Positions 1 through 8,578 of a stretch of 64,000 nucleotides of DNA are shown piece by piece. The notes under the pieces were generated by a model that saw nothing but the letters and a program-made list of their open reading frames with translations, was not told the origin of the DNA and searched no databases. The position numbers and the translations under genes are program-made. The first letter of the stretch is position 1; each line of letters starts with the position of its first letter. This DNA comes from Pseudolysinimonas_A sp965653335 (GTDB lineage: Bacteria > Actinomycetota > Actinomycetes > Actinomycetales > Microbacteriaceae), in assembly GCA_965653335.1 (NCBI GenBank), contig CBFGZU010000001.1:12972-76971 (forward strand), given 5' to 3'.

Positions 1-1
1 C

Positions 2-1147
2 GACCGACGGCGCACCTTCACGTTCCCCGGGCTCAACCCCGAGACCTTCCACGGGCTGCCCCCGATGATCGCCGACTCGCTGCCCGACCGGTTCGGCAAC
101 GCGATCGTCGACGCGCATCTCAGCAAGCTGGGCCTGGATGCCGCGGAGGCGACCGCGCTCGACCGGCTCGCCTACCTCGGCCCCCGCGGCATGGGAGCCC
201 TCGAATACCGTCCCGACCACGCGCCGCACACCCCGGCGCCGACGAGTGTCGACCTCGCCGAACTCATCATCACCGCGCGCGCCGCCGTCGAGGGTTCGCT
301 CGCCACCGAATCCGACTCGGCGGAGTCGCTGCATCGCATCATCAACGTCGGCACGAGCGCCGGCGGAGCGCGCGCGAAGGCCATTCTCAACGTCAACCCC
401 GACACCGACGAGCTGCGGTCGGGTCACGTGCCCCCGGCGGCGGGCTTCGAGCCGTGGCTGCTGAAATTCGACGGGGTGCGCACCGACAAGCGCCTCGGCA
501 AGAGCGAGAACTTCGGACGCGTCGAGTACGCCTACTCCCTGATGGCTCGGGATGCCGGAATCACCATGGCCCCCACGCGCCTGCTCGAAGAGAACGGCCG
601 GGCGCACTTCATGACCCGCCGCTTCGACCGGTCGAGCGACGGCGAGAAGATCCACCTGCAGACCCTCTGCGGAATCGCCGGGGTCGACTACAACCAGGTC
701 GCCACCAACGACTACTCGCAGTACCTCACGCAAGTGCAGCGGCTCGACCTCGGCCCCGCCGCGATGGAGCAAGCCTGGCGCCGCATGATCTTCAACGTCG
801 CCGCCGCCAACTGCGACGACCACTCGAAGAACTTCAGTTTTCTCTTCGACCAGCAGAATGGATGGCAGCTCGCCCCCGCCTACGACGTCACCTACGCCTA
901 CAACTCCGAATCCCCGTGGGTGCACCAACACCTCATGAGCGTCAACGGACGGTTCGAGGGGGTCACCCGCGGCGACATCCTCGAAGTGGCGGAACGTTTC
1001 GGGGTCGAAGCGTCCCGCGCGATCCTCGACGAAGTACTGGATGCCGTGGCACGGTGGGCGGAGTTCGCGGCGTTGAGTGGTGTTCCCGACGAGATCGCGG
1101 AGGAGATCGCCGACGACCATCTCGTAGCCGCCCTGCGCCGCCACTGA
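2..1147 (+). CDS. hipA: HipA-family serine/threonine kinase, 5' end cut off by the window
   Basis: The reading frame is open from base 2, and the residues before the first ATG (base 65) already fit the HipA N-terminal region (FPGLNPETFHGLPP then ADSLPDRFGN), so the gene starts outside the window. About 381 residues are visible. The kinase core is clear: a catalytic-loop motif NCDDHSKNFSF near base 810 and a metal-binding AYDVTYAYN motif shortly after, the HipA equivalents of the HRD and DFG motifs. HipA toxins phosphorylate glutamyl-tRNA synthetase in E. coli; the target here is unknown. A HipB-like antitoxin gene would be expected upstream, outside the window. Confidence 0.9.
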   Translation, partial: DRRRTFTFPGLNPETFHGLPPMIADSLPDRFGNAIVDAHLSKLGLDAAEATALDRLAYLGPRGMGALEYRPDHAPHTPAPTSVDLAELIITARAAVEGSLATESDSAESLHRIINVGTSAGGARAKAILNVNPDTDELRSGHVPPAAGFEPWLLKFDGVRTDKRLGKSENFGRVEYAYSLMARDAGITMAPTRLLEENGRAHFMTRRFDRSSDGEKIHLQTLCGIAGVDYNQVATNDYSQYLTQVQRLDLGPAAMEQAWRRMIFNVAAANCDDHSKNFSFLFDQQNGWQLAPAYDVTYAYNSESPWVHQHLMSVNGRFEGVTRGDILEVAERFGVEASRAILDEVLDAVARWAEFAALSGVPDEIAEEIADDHLVAALRRH

Positions 1148-1298
1148 CCCGACTGTCGGCGCCGTGCCACCCAAGCCAGCGGGTCGGACGCGCGTCGCCG
1201 GGGCGGACATTCAGGTAGACCGGCTAAGTTGGCGGTATCTGGAGCGTTCCGCTCACTCGCCGGCTGGGAAGTCGTACCCGAGGTACCCGAGGCCGATT

Positions 1299-2384
1299 GT
1301 GACTCTCGCCCCCGCTGATCCCACCTATCGCAGCACGGTGCCGCGCGACTCGGTGTCGCGCGGGTTCGCACCTCTGCTCAAGCGCGTGCGGGCGGCCAAC
1401 CTCCTGCGCCGCAGCCAGGTCTTCTACATCTCGCTGCTCACGACACTCGTGCTCGCCCTCGGCGGCGCGATCACCGGATTCGTGCTGCTCGGCGACTCGT
1501 GGTTCCAGTTGATCATCGCCGCCGCGCTCGGGGTGATCTTCACCCAGTTCGCATTTCTCGGGCACGAGGCATCCCACCGCCAGGTGTTCAGCTCCGGCAA
1601 GGCGAACGACCGGATGGGCCGCGCGCTCGCGTCCGGCGTCGTGGGCCTCTCCTACTCGTGGTGGATGAACAAGCACACCCGCCACCACGGCAACCCCAAC
1701 GTCGTCGGGCAAGACCCCGACCTCGACATCGACACCGTCTCCTTCGTCGACGCCGACGCGGCATCCGCCCGGGGCCTGCGCGCCCTCATCACCCGCCACC
1801 AGGGGAAGCTGTTCTTCCCGCTGCTCGCCTTCGAGGGTCTCAACCTCCACGTGAAGTCGTTCGGCCACGCGTTCGGGCGCGGCAAGGTCGACAACCGCAA
1901 ACTCGAGATCGCGCTGCTCGTGGCACGCATGGCGATCGTCGTGAGCGCCGTCTTCCTCGTGCTGCCGCTCGGCATGGCGTTCGCCTTCCTCGGCGTGCAG
2001 CTCGTCGTGTTCGGCGCCTACATGGGACTGGCGTTCGCCCCCAACCACATCGGCATGACGATGTTCGCGATCGACGCGAAGCCCGACTTCCTGCGCAAGC
2101 AAGTGCTGTCGTCGCGCAACATCCGCGGCGGCTGGTCGATGACGATGCTCATGGGCGGGCTCAACTTCCAGATCGAGCATCACCTCTTCCCGAGCATGGC
2201 GCGCCCGCACCTCTTCGCCGCCCGCCGGATGGTGCGCGAATCCTGCACCGCGGAAGGCATCGTGTACACCGAGACGACCCTGCGCGAGGCGTATCGCGTC
2301 GTCATCCGCTACATGCGCACCGTCGGACGCAGTGCCCCACGTATCTTCGAGTGCCCCGTCGTCTACGAGTACGGCCGCAGCTAG
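1299..2384 (+). CDS. Membrane fatty acid desaturase (acyl-CoA/acyl-lipid type)
   Basis: A 361-residue integral membrane di-iron desaturase. The three histidine boxes are all present: GHEASHRQ, HTRHHGNPN and QIEHHLFPS. Hydrophobic segments lie before the first box and between the second and third, as in the FADS-type family that introduces double bonds into lipid acyl chains. I chose the GTG at 1299, which has GAGG six bases upstream. The frame stays open upstream to 1164, but that extension is basic and unlike the family. The gene stands alone between hipA and the convergent aroQ. Regioselectivity (delta-9, delta-6 or other) cannot be read from the sequence. Confidence 0.88.
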   Translation: MTLAPADPTYRSTVPRDSVSRGFAPLLKRVRAANLLRRSQVFYISLLTTLVLALGGAITGFVLLGDSWFQLIIAAALGVIFTQFAFLGHEASHRQVFSSGKANDRMGRALASGVVGLSYSWWMNKHTRHHGNPNVVGQDPDLDIDTVSFVDADAASARGLRALITRHQGKLFFPLLAFEGLNLHVKSFGHAFGRGKVDNRKLEIALLVARMAIVVSAVFLVLPLGMAFAFLGVQLVVFGAYMGLAFAPNHIGMTMFAIDAKPDFLRKQVLSSRNIRGGWSMTMLMGGLNFQIEHHLFPSMARPHLFAARRMVRESCTAEGIVYTETTLREAYRVVIRYMRTVGRSAPRIFECPVVYEYGRS

Positions 2385-2400
2385 CCGGGACTCGGTCGCC

Positions 2401-2463
2401 AACTCTCACTCGGCGCGGTCATCAGGGCCCGGGAAGCCCTAAATAGCGCTGCGGGTGAGAGTT
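2401..2463. repeat. 63-bp palindromic element between convergent genes (copy 1, AACTC...GAGTT ends)
   Basis: The outer arms AACTCTCACTCG (2401-2412) and CGGGTGAGAGTT (2452-2463) pair with one T.G wobble. Inside, GCGC/GCGC and AGGGC/GCCCT form further nested stems. It lies between the ends of the desaturase gene (+) and aroQ (-), so it could be a bidirectional terminator. The element at 10337-10399 has the same length, the same terminal AACTC/GAGTT and the same kind of location. Confidence 0.6.
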
Positions 2464-2471
2464 AGCGCCCG

Positions 2472-2906
2472 TCACACGACGCGCGCGAGCCGCGCGACGG
2501 CGAACTCGTAGCCCTGCACCCCCGCTCCGACGATCACGCAGGCCGCGATCGGCGAGATGTACGAGTGCGACCGGAACTCCTCGCGCGCGTAAACGTTGCT
2601 GAGGTGCACTTCGATGACGGGGAGGCCGACACCGACGAGGGCGTCGCGGAGGGCCACGGATGTGTGGGTGAAACCCCCGGCATTGACGACGATGCCGACG
2701 GCGGTGTCGCGGGCCGCGTGGATGGCGTCGATCAGCACGCCCTCATGATTGCTGTGCACGGCGTCGAGCTCCCAGCCGTGTTCCGCTGCGGCCGCCCGAG
2801 CCGTCGCCTCGACGTCGGCCAGGGTTTCCGAGCCGTAGATGTGCGGCTCGCGCGTGCCGAGCAGGTTGAGGTTCGGCCCGTTGACGAGCAGGATGCGGTC
2901 AGCCAC
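2472..2906 (-). CDS. aroQ: 3-dehydroquinate dehydratase, type II
   Basis: A 144-residue type II dehydroquinase that converts 3-dehydroquinate to 3-dehydroshikimate in the cytoplasm as a dodecamer in this family. Visible signatures are the N-terminal GPNLNLLGTREPHIYG with the active-site tyrosine, NAGGFTHTS, and the substrate-binding IEVHLSNVYAREEFRSHS with the catalytic histidine. It starts at GTG 2906 and overlaps the end of the upstream qsuB-like gene by eight bases, so the two are translationally coupled. That context points to a catabolic role in quinate use (QsuC-like) rather than, or besides, aromatic amino acid synthesis. Confidence 0.95.
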   Translation of the reverse strand: MADRILLVNGPNLNLLGTREPHIYGSETLADVEATARAAAAEHGWELDAVHSNHEGVLIDAIHAARDTAVGIVVNAGGFTHTSVALRDALVGVGLPVIEVHLSNVYAREEFRSHSYISPIAACVIVGAGVQGYEFAVARLARVV

Positions 2907-4677
2907 GAGCCGACCGTTGCGCCGCGAGTCGGATGGGGGCGTTCACGGCGCCGTACCCGTCATAGCCGCCAAGCCGCTGCACCACCTCGAGGAAAACCCC
3001 GCCGATGGTGGGCGTGTAGAAGTGGATGAACTCACCGTCGCCGGTGCGATCGTAGAACAGATCGAGGTCGCGCAACCCGTCGAGGAACGCAGGAGCGAGG
3101 TCGAATCGCGCCGCGAGGTCGTCGTAATAGTTCTCCGGGATGCGCAGAAACTCGAGCCCCCGATCGCGGGCGGCCCGGGCGACCAACACGACATCGTCGC
3201 AGCGCACCGCGATGTGCCGGTCGGGCAGCGGGGCGGTCGGCGGCGCGAGGTTCATCGGTAGCCGTACGGCACCGTCGGCGGTGCGCATCACCTGACTGCG
3301 CACGAGACCGAGCGGCCCGGGAACCTCGGCCGCCGATGTCGACCCGAGGGCGAGCACGCTGCTCGCGAAGAGCACCGCTTCGTCGAAGTCGTGCCAGCGA
3401 TAGCCGAGGTTGACGTGATCGACCTGTCCCGAGGCGTCGTTCCCGGCTTCGCCGCCGCTGAACTCGGTGATCCACGAGCCTTCGGCGGGGCTGTCGCTCC
3501 AGTAGATCGCGGTTCCGTCGGGCGCGGCGACGGAACGCAAGTGGTGCTCGCCCGCGTAGGTGCGGCGGTACACCTGGGGGGCGCCGAGGGTGCGGGCGCG
3601 CTCCTCGGCGCCCGCGGCATCCGGCACGTCGAGTCCGATGCCGGCGACCCGAGGCGCCTCGTCGCGGGCCTGCTCGTCGAGGATGATGCGGGCGTCGCCG
3701 AAGCTCCACAGTCGCACCGGTTTCGTGCGGTGGCGTCCCCGGAAGCGGAAGCCGAGCTGGGTGAGCATCGCGTCGAACGCGGTGAGGTCGGCACCGGCGA
3801 TCTCGACGAAGTCGATGCCGGTCGGCGGGGTCGCGTCGGCGAGGCGGTCGGTATCCCACCCGTTCGCCGCCGCGGTGCGGTCGGCGAGCCAGGTGAGCGA
3901 GCGGCGCGCGTGGGCGGCGGTGCGCACGGGGTCGGTCTGCCGGAACGTGTCGTTGAAGACTTCGAGCGAGAGCGGCCCGGTGTACCCAGCGCGCAGCACG
4001 TGCCCGAGGAATTCGGTGAGCGCGAATCCCCCCTCACCGGGGAACAGCCGGTGGTGCCTGCTCCACGACAGCAGGTCCATGTCGAGTTCGGGCGCGTCGG
4101 CGAGTTGCAGGAAGAAGATGCGGTCGCCCGGGATCTGCTCGATAGCGGCGGGGTCGTGGCCGCGCGACAAGATGTGGAAGCTGTCGAGGCAGGTGCCGAG
4201 GTTGGGCCGGTCGGCGGCCTGTACGAGCCGCCAGGCGTGCCGGTAGTCGTTCACGAAACGACCCCAGGCGAGCGCTTCGAAGGCGATCCGGATGCCGTGA
4301 GCAGCCGCGCGGTCGGCGAGCTCCCCGAGCTGGCGGGCGGCGACCTGGTCGTCGTCGATCGTCGCGGTGCCGGCGTTGCTGCAGACGAGCACGAGATCGG
4401 TTCCCAGTCGCCGCATGGTGTCGAACTTCGCGTCGGCGCGGCGCAGGGTGTCGGCGAAGCTGGCGTCGTCGACGCCTTCGACGTCGCGGAACGGCTGGTA
4501 CATCTCGATCGTGAGGCCGAGACGCGCACAGAGAGCGCGGATCTCTTCGGGTGATTCGTAGGCGGCCTGGAGGTCGGCATCCATGATCTCGACGCCGTCG
4601 AATCCGGCCGCGGCGGCGGCCTGGAGCTTCTCGACGAGTCCGCCGGAGAGGCACACGGTCGCGATCGAGGTCCGCAT
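2899..4677 (-). CDS. qsuB: 3-dehydroshikimate dehydratase fused to an HPPD-like domain (QsuB type)
   Basis: A 592-residue two-domain protein like Corynebacterium QsuB. Residues 1 to about 270 are a sugar-phosphate isomerase/epimerase-type TIM barrel with metal-ligand candidates in FEALAWGRF, TCLDSFH and LSLEVFND. Residues about 290 to 575 are a vicinal-oxygen-chelate domain with HPPD-like ligands (VDHVNLGY, HIAVRCDD, FLEVVQRLGG). The N domain dehydrates 3-dehydroshikimate to protocatechuate; the role of the C domain is poorly settled in the family. No Shine-Dalgarno is visible. A -10 like TACATT ends six bases before the ATG, so the mRNA is probably leaderless, and that -10 lies inside the palindrome at 4684-4703. 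It diverges from the TRAP transporter genes. Confidence 0.9.
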   Translation of the reverse strand: MRTSIATVCLSGGLVEKLQAAAAAGFDGVEIMDADLQAAYESPEEIRALCARLGLTIEMYQPFRDVEGVDDASFADTLRRADAKFDTMRRLGTDLVLVCSNAGTATIDDDQVAARQLGELADRAAAHGIRIAFEALAWGRFVNDYRHAWRLVQAADRPNLGTCLDSFHILSRGHDPAAIEQIPGDRIFFLQLADAPELDMDLLSWSRHHRLFPGEGGFALTEFLGHVLRAGYTGPLSLEVFNDTFRQTDPVRTAAHARRSLTWLADRTAAANGWDTDRLADATPPTGIDFVEIAGADLTAFDAMLTQLGFRFRGRHRTKPVRLWSFGDARIILDEQARDEAPRVAGIGLDVPDAAGAEERARTLGAPQVYRRTYAGEHHLRSVAAPDGTAIYWSDSPAEGSWITEFSGGEAGNDASGQVDHVNLGYRWHDFDEAVLFASSVLALGSTSAAEVPGPLGLVRSQVMRTADGAVRLPMNLAPPTAPLPDRHIAVRCDDVVLVARAARDRGLEFLRIPENYYDDLAARFDLAPAFLDGLRDLDLFYDRTGDGEFIHFYTPTIGGVFLEVVQRLGGYDGYGAVNAPIRLAAQRSARG

Positions 4678-4683
4678 GGCGCG

Positions 4684-4703
4684 AATGTACCAGTTCGTAC
4701 ATT
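4684..4703. promoter_or_regulatory. Operator-like palindrome AATGTAC-N6-GTACATT at the qsuB promoter
   Basis: A perfect 7-bp inverted repeat with a 6-bp spacer, ending six bases upstream of the qsuB ATG and containing its predicted -10 (TACATT on the minus strand). A bound repressor would block the promoter. A second site of the same design lies at 4752-4771. The TetR protein encoded at 9594 is the natural candidate regulator (inference). Confidence 0.7.
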
Positions 4704-4751
4704 GAGAAGCCAGGGCCAGTCGACGTTCGAGGAGGGAGGGCTTGCGGGCCT

Positions 4752-4771
4752 AATGTAATAACTAGTACGTT
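4752..4771. promoter_or_regulatory. Second operator-like site AATGTAA-N6-GTACGTT before the TRAP transporter operon
   Basis: It matches the 4684-4703 palindrome at 14 of 20 positions with the same 7-6-7 layout, but its own arms pair at only five of seven positions. It lies 51 bases upstream of the dctQ-like start, so each arm of the divergent promoter has its own site. Confidence 0.55.
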
Positions 4772-4822
4772 CGTAGCGGATATCGCAGGATGAACTGCGT
4801 GGCACAACGAACGAGGAAGTCC

Positions 4823-5371
4823 GTGACCCCCACCGATCCCCCGCTGTCGCCCCGGCGACGCGCTCTGCACCGGACGATCACCGTCGTCGGGGTCGTCGAA
4901 CTCGCGATCGGCGTGCTGTCGTTCGTGCTCATCTTCGGGCTCATGCTCGTCCAGGCCGGGCAGCGCTACCTGCCGCTCGAGCAGATCGCCTGGACCGGTG
5001 AGATCTCGAAATTCGCGCTGATCTGGATGACGTTCGCCGCGATGGGCCTCCTCATCACGTCGGGCGGTCACATCTCGCTCGAAGTGGTGGACACGATCAA
5101 CCGGCCGATGCTCGTGCGGGTCGTGCAAGTCATCGCGCTGCTCATCGTCGCCGCCACCGGGGTGCTGATCCTCGCCGCGTCGATCGACCTCGTCGAGACC
5201 CAGGGCATCCTCAAGTCGCCGGTGCTGCGGCTGCCGATGTCGCTCGTCTACATCCCGGTGCTGCTCGGCTCGCTCAGCACCGTCATCCGTTCGATTGTCG
5301 CGGCCATCGATGTCGCCATCAACGGGCCGGTCCTGGCGACGGGCGCCGAGTCCGATGTGAAGGCGGCCTGA
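4823..5371 (+). CDS. dctQ: TRAP transporter small permease (DctQ family)
   Basis: A 182-residue membrane protein with four predicted transmembrane helices, of DctQ size. DctQ subunits pair with the large DctM permease in tripartite ATP-independent periplasmic transport of organic acids. I chose GTG 4823 because GAGGAAG precedes it at good spacing; the in-frame ATG at 4790 has no usable ribosome site. It is the first gene of an operon with dctM, a shikimate dehydrogenase-like gene, dctP, a hydrolase and probably tetR. The likely cargo is quinate, shikimate or a related cyclohexane carboxylate (inference from neighbours). Confidence 0.88.
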   Translation: MTPTDPPLSPRRRALHRTITVVGVVELAIGVLSFVLIFGLMLVQAGQRYLPLEQIAWTGEISKFALIWMTFAAMGLLITSGGHISLEVVDTINRPMLVRVVQVIALLIVAATGVLILAASIDLVETQGILKSPVLRLPMSLVYIPVLLGSLSTVIRSIVAAIDVAINGPVLATGAESDVKAA

Positions 5372-5372
5372 C

Positions 5373-6647
5373 GTGGAACTCATCCTGCTCGGCGTCGCGA
5401 TCACCGTGCTACTCCTGTTGCGCGTGCCCGTCGCGTTCGCCTTCATCGGGCCGTCGCTCGTCTACATGCTCATCATCGGACAGTCGCTCGGCGGCGCCGT
5501 GCGACAGATCACCAATGCCGCGGGCAGCTTCCCCCTGCTGGCGGTCCCGCTCTTCATCTTCCTCGGAGCGCTCGCGAACCACACCGGGATGGCAGAGCGG
5601 CTGTTCCGCTTCGCGCACGCGCTGCTCGCCCCGGTACGCGGCGGCCTCGGTTACGTCGTCGTCGGAACGAGCGTCGGCTTCTCCTGGATGAGCGGCTCGG
5701 CCGTCGCCGACGCCGCCGCGCTCGGCAAGGTGCAGATCCCGGCGATGCTCCGCGCGGGCTACGGCCGGCGTTTCGCGACCGGGCTCTCCTCGTCGGCGGC
5801 GCTCATCGCGCCCGTCATGCCCCCGAGCATCCCGGCAGTCATCTTCGCCGGCCTCGCCGCGACCTCCACCGGCGCGCTGTTCGCCGCCTCGGTCATTCCG
5901 GCGCTCATCATGGCGGCAGGGTTGTGCGTCGTCGTGTTCATCCTGGTGCGGCGCAATTCCGCGATCACGTCGGAGAAATTCGACGCGAAAGAACTCGTCG
6001 CGTCGGTCAAAGCCGTCCTGCTCGCGCTCCTCACGCCGGTCATCATCCTCGGCGGCATCCTCGGCGGGCTGTTCACGCCGACCGAGGCGGCGGCCGTGGG
6101 AGCGGCGTATGTGCTGATCATCGCGATCATCCAGCGTGCCGTGACCTGGAAGGTGCTCGGCGCCGCCGTGCGGGAGACGATCATGACGACGGCGGGCATC
6201 ATGCTCATCGTCACCTCCGCGTCGCTGCTCGGCTACATCCTCGCGCTCGAAAAGCTCCCGCAGATCATCACCGAACTCGTCTTCTCGTTCACGAGCAGCG
6301 CCACCGTCTTCCTGATCCTGGTCGCGATTCTCGTCCTGGTGCTCGGCACCGCGATCGACGCCACCGCGATCCTCGTTCTCTGCGTGCCGATCCTGCTGCC
6401 GATCGCGGCGTCCTACGACGTGCATCCGATCGTGCTCGGCGTCGTAGTCATCGTCTCGAACATGATCGGGCTGCTCACGCCGCCGGTCGGAACCGTGCTG
6501 TTCGTGACCGCGTCGATCTCGAACACGAAGGTCGGCGAAGTGTTCCGCGGCTCGCTGCCGTTCCTCATCCCGTCGCTCGTCGTCGTCGCCCTCGCGATCG
6601 CCTTCCCCGACGCCGTGCTCTGGCTGCCTCGGGTGCTCGGGCTATGA
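5373..6647 (+). CDS. dctM: TRAP transporter large permease (DctM family)
   Basis: A 424-residue very hydrophobic protein of typical DctM length with about a dozen membrane segments. Family features include the FLGALANHTGMAERLF region, the VMPPSIPAVIFA segment and the GLLTPPVGTVLFV segment near the C terminus. It forms the sodium-coupled translocation pore for the substrate delivered by DctP. It starts with GTG one base after the dctQ stop, and its last four bases (ATGA, 6644-6647) overlap the next gene's start, indicating tight translational coupling. Confidence 0.95.
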   Translation: MELILLGVAITVLLLLRVPVAFAFIGPSLVYMLIIGQSLGGAVRQITNAAGSFPLLAVPLFIFLGALANHTGMAERLFRFAHALLAPVRGGLGYVVVGTSVGFSWMSGSAVADAAALGKVQIPAMLRAGYGRRFATGLSSSAALIAPVMPPSIPAVIFAGLAATSTGALFAASVIPALIMAAGLCVVVFILVRRNSAITSEKFDAKELVASVKAVLLALLTPVIILGGILGGLFTPTEAAAVGAAYVLIIAIIQRAVTWKVLGAAVRETIMTTAGIMLIVTSASLLGYILALEKLPQIITELVFSFTSSATVFLILVAILVLVLGTAIDATAILVLCVPILLPIAASYDVHPIVLGVVVIVSNMIGLLTPPVGTVLFVTASISNTKVGEVFRGSLPFLIPSLVVVALAIAFPDAVLWLPRVLGL

Positions 6648-7543
6648 CGATCGAGATCCCGCGCGCGGCGCGCCCCCGCACAATCCTCGTCGGGCTCATC
6701 GGCGAGGGCGTCGCCCCGTCGCTGTCGCCGTCGATGCACGAGCTCGAGGGAGCCCGCCACGGGATCCACTACGTCTACCGCACGATCGACCTCGAGGCGG
6801 GCGAGGGCACCGAGGATGGCGTCGCGCGGCTCCTGGAATCGGCGCGCCGGCTCGGGTTCGACGGGCTCAACATCACGCATCCGGTCAAGCAGACGATCAT
6901 CCCGCTGCTCGACGAACTCACGCCGAGCGCCCGTTCGGTCGGCGCGGTCAACACCGTGCTCTTCGGCCCTGCCGGGGCGACGGGCCACAACACCGACGTG
7001 ACCGGTTTCGGCGCCGCGTTCGATGAGATCCTGGGCGACGCGCCGCGCGGCCGCGTCGTGCTGCTGGGGGCGGGTGGCGCGGGTTCCGCGGTCGCCACAG
7101 CTCTCGCCGAGCGGTCGATCGCCCACTTGGTGATCGTCGACGTCGACGTCGACCGCGCGGCGCTTCTCGCTCGGCAGACCGGGGCGTTCGCTGCTTCCCT
7201 CGGCGACCTGCCGCACCTGCTCGCGGCCGCCGATGGCCTAGTCAACGCCACGCCGTCCGGGATGGCCGCGCACCCCGAGGCACCGGTCGACCTCGACTTG
7301 CTCGCACCCCCCGCCTGGGTCGCCGACATCGTCTACCGTCCCGCGGAGACCGCGCTGCTTGCCGCGGCCCGCGCCACCGGCCGTCGCGTCATGAGCGGCC
7401 TCGGGATGGCGATGCATCAAGCCGCGGACGCATTCGAGATCTTCACCGGCGAACGTGCCGATCGGCAGGCGATGCTCGCCGACCTCGCCGAAATGGTCGC
7501 CGCCGAGGCGATCCCCACCGACTCAACACCCATCCATCACTGA
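6644..7543 (+). CDS. Shikimate/quinate dehydrogenase (QsuD-like)
   Basis: A 299-residue AroE-family oxidoreductase. It has substrate-site serines near GVAPSLSPSMHE, the catalytic lysine in NITHPVKQ, the NTD aspartate in GHNTDVTGF, and the Rossmann GAGGAGSA turn. The strand after that turn ends IVDVDVDRA. An aspartate there favours NAD+, whereas biosynthetic NADP-dependent AroE usually carries an NRT-like basic motif. Together with the TRAP transporter and QsuB, this points to catabolic oxidation of quinate or shikimate rather than biosynthesis. The ATG overlaps the dctM stop codon. A separate biosynthetic aroE would be expected elsewhere. Confidence 0.88.
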   Translation: MTIEIPRAARPRTILVGLIGEGVAPSLSPSMHELEGARHGIHYVYRTIDLEAGEGTEDGVARLLESARRLGFDGLNITHPVKQTIIPLLDELTPSARSVGAVNTVLFGPAGATGHNTDVTGFGAAFDEILGDAPRGRVVLLGAGGAGSAVATALAERSIAHLVIVDVDVDRAALLARQTGAFAASLGDLPHLLAAADGLVNATPSGMAAHPEAPVDLDLLAPPAWVADIVYRPAETALLAAARATGRRVMSGLGMAMHQAADAFEIFTGERADRQAMLADLAEMVAAEAIPTDSTPIHH

Positions 7544-7555
7544 GAGGAGCAACAC

Positions 7556-8575
7556 ATGGCAATACGCTCACGCAAGGTCGCGCTGGTCGCCCTTGCCGCC
7601 GTGCCGGCACTGCTGCTGGCCGCCTGCGGAACCGCGGGCGACGACGCCCCCGAGGTCGAGGAGCAGGAGTTCACGCTCAAGCTCGCGCACTCGTACACCG
7701 ATGACCAGCCGCAAGCCGAGTGCGGCGCGCAGGTGATCGCCGATGAGGTCGCCGCGGCCGACGTCGGGCTGACGATCGAGATCTTCGGTACGAGCCAGCT
7801 CGGCGGGGACGCCGACCGGATCGCGTCCGTCGTCTCGGGCGACATCGACATCGACATCCAGGGGGCCTCGGCTCTCGGCGCGGTGTATGAACCGATCAGC
7901 GTGATGGACGCGGCGTTCGGCTTCGACGACGCCGACCACCTCGCGGCGTTCATGGCGAGCGACGAGTCGGACGTGCTCGTGCAGGGCTTCGCCGACGCGA
8001 CCGGAGTGCAAACGCTCGGCGCCTGGTCGGCGGGGGCGCGTCACTTCACCGCCAACGTCCCGATCACCGAGCCCGCGGACCTCGAAGGACTGCGGATGCG
8101 GTTCCCCGGTTCGCCGCAGTTCCTGCTCAATGCGAAGGCGCTCGGCGCGACAGCGACCGAGGTCGCCTACGAGGAGCTCTACCTCGCGTTGCAGCAGGGC
8201 CTCGTCGACGGTCAGGAGAACCCGATCACCAACCTCGTCGCCCTCAACCTCCCCGAGGTGCAGGACTACGTGAGCCTTTCCGCCCACCAGCTCAACACGA
8301 ACCTCGTGATCATGAGCTCGAAGTGGACGGAGCTCAGCGAGCGCCAGCAGGAGGCCCTCGCTGCCGCGGTCGACACGGCGGTCGCGTCGGTCACCGAGTG
8401 CGTCATCGACAGCGAGGAGACCACCCTCGAGGAGTGGCGCTCGGGTGACGCGTGGGAGGTCATCGAGGATGTCGACCGCGACGCCTTCTCGGAGCAGGCC
8501 GAGGAGTTCTTCCTCGGCGAGTTCACCGGGGAGAAGCTCGCGGCCTACGAGGCGATCCGCGCCACGGCGGACTGA
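7556..8575 (+). CDS. dctP: TRAP transporter solute-binding lipoprotein (DctP family)
   Basis: A 339-residue extracytoplasmic binding protein. The N terminus is a lipoprotein signal peptide (LLLAACG, cysteine as acylation site), as expected in a Gram-positive where the receptor is membrane-tethered. DctP-family features include FGTSQLGGDADRI, GLRMRFPGSPQFLLN with the conserved arginine that grips the ligand carboxylate, and LVDGQENPITN. A strong GAGAGGAG ribosome site precedes the ATG. It completes the DctQ/DctM transporter. The carboxylate-binding arginine fits quinate, shikimate or protocatechuate-like acids. Confidence 0.95.
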   Translation: MAIRSRKVALVALAAVPALLLAACGTAGDDAPEVEEQEFTLKLAHSYTDDQPQAECGAQVIADEVAAADVGLTIEIFGTSQLGGDADRIASVVSGDIDIDIQGASALGAVYEPISVMDAAFGFDDADHLAAFMASDESDVLVQGFADATGVQTLGAWSAGARHFTANVPITEPADLEGLRMRFPGSPQFLLNAKALGATATEVAYEELYLALQQGLVDGQENPITNLVALNLPEVQDYVSLSAHQLNTNLVIMSSKWTELSERQQEALAAAVDTAVASVTECVIDSEETTLEEWRSGDAWEVIEDVDRDAFSEQAEEFFLGEFTGEKLAAYEAIRATAD

Positions 8576-8578
8576 CCG

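Noticed and set aside
1164..1298. Upstream extension of the desaturase to the ATG-type start at 1164
   Set aside because: The extra 45 residues are basic, unlike desaturase N termini, and no ribosome site precedes them; GTG 1299 has GAGG at proper distance.
4790..4822. ATG at 4790 as the start of the small TRAP permease
   Set aside because: It has no usable ribosome site, while GTG 4823 is preceded by GAGGAAG; the operator at 4752-4771 also fits the later start better.
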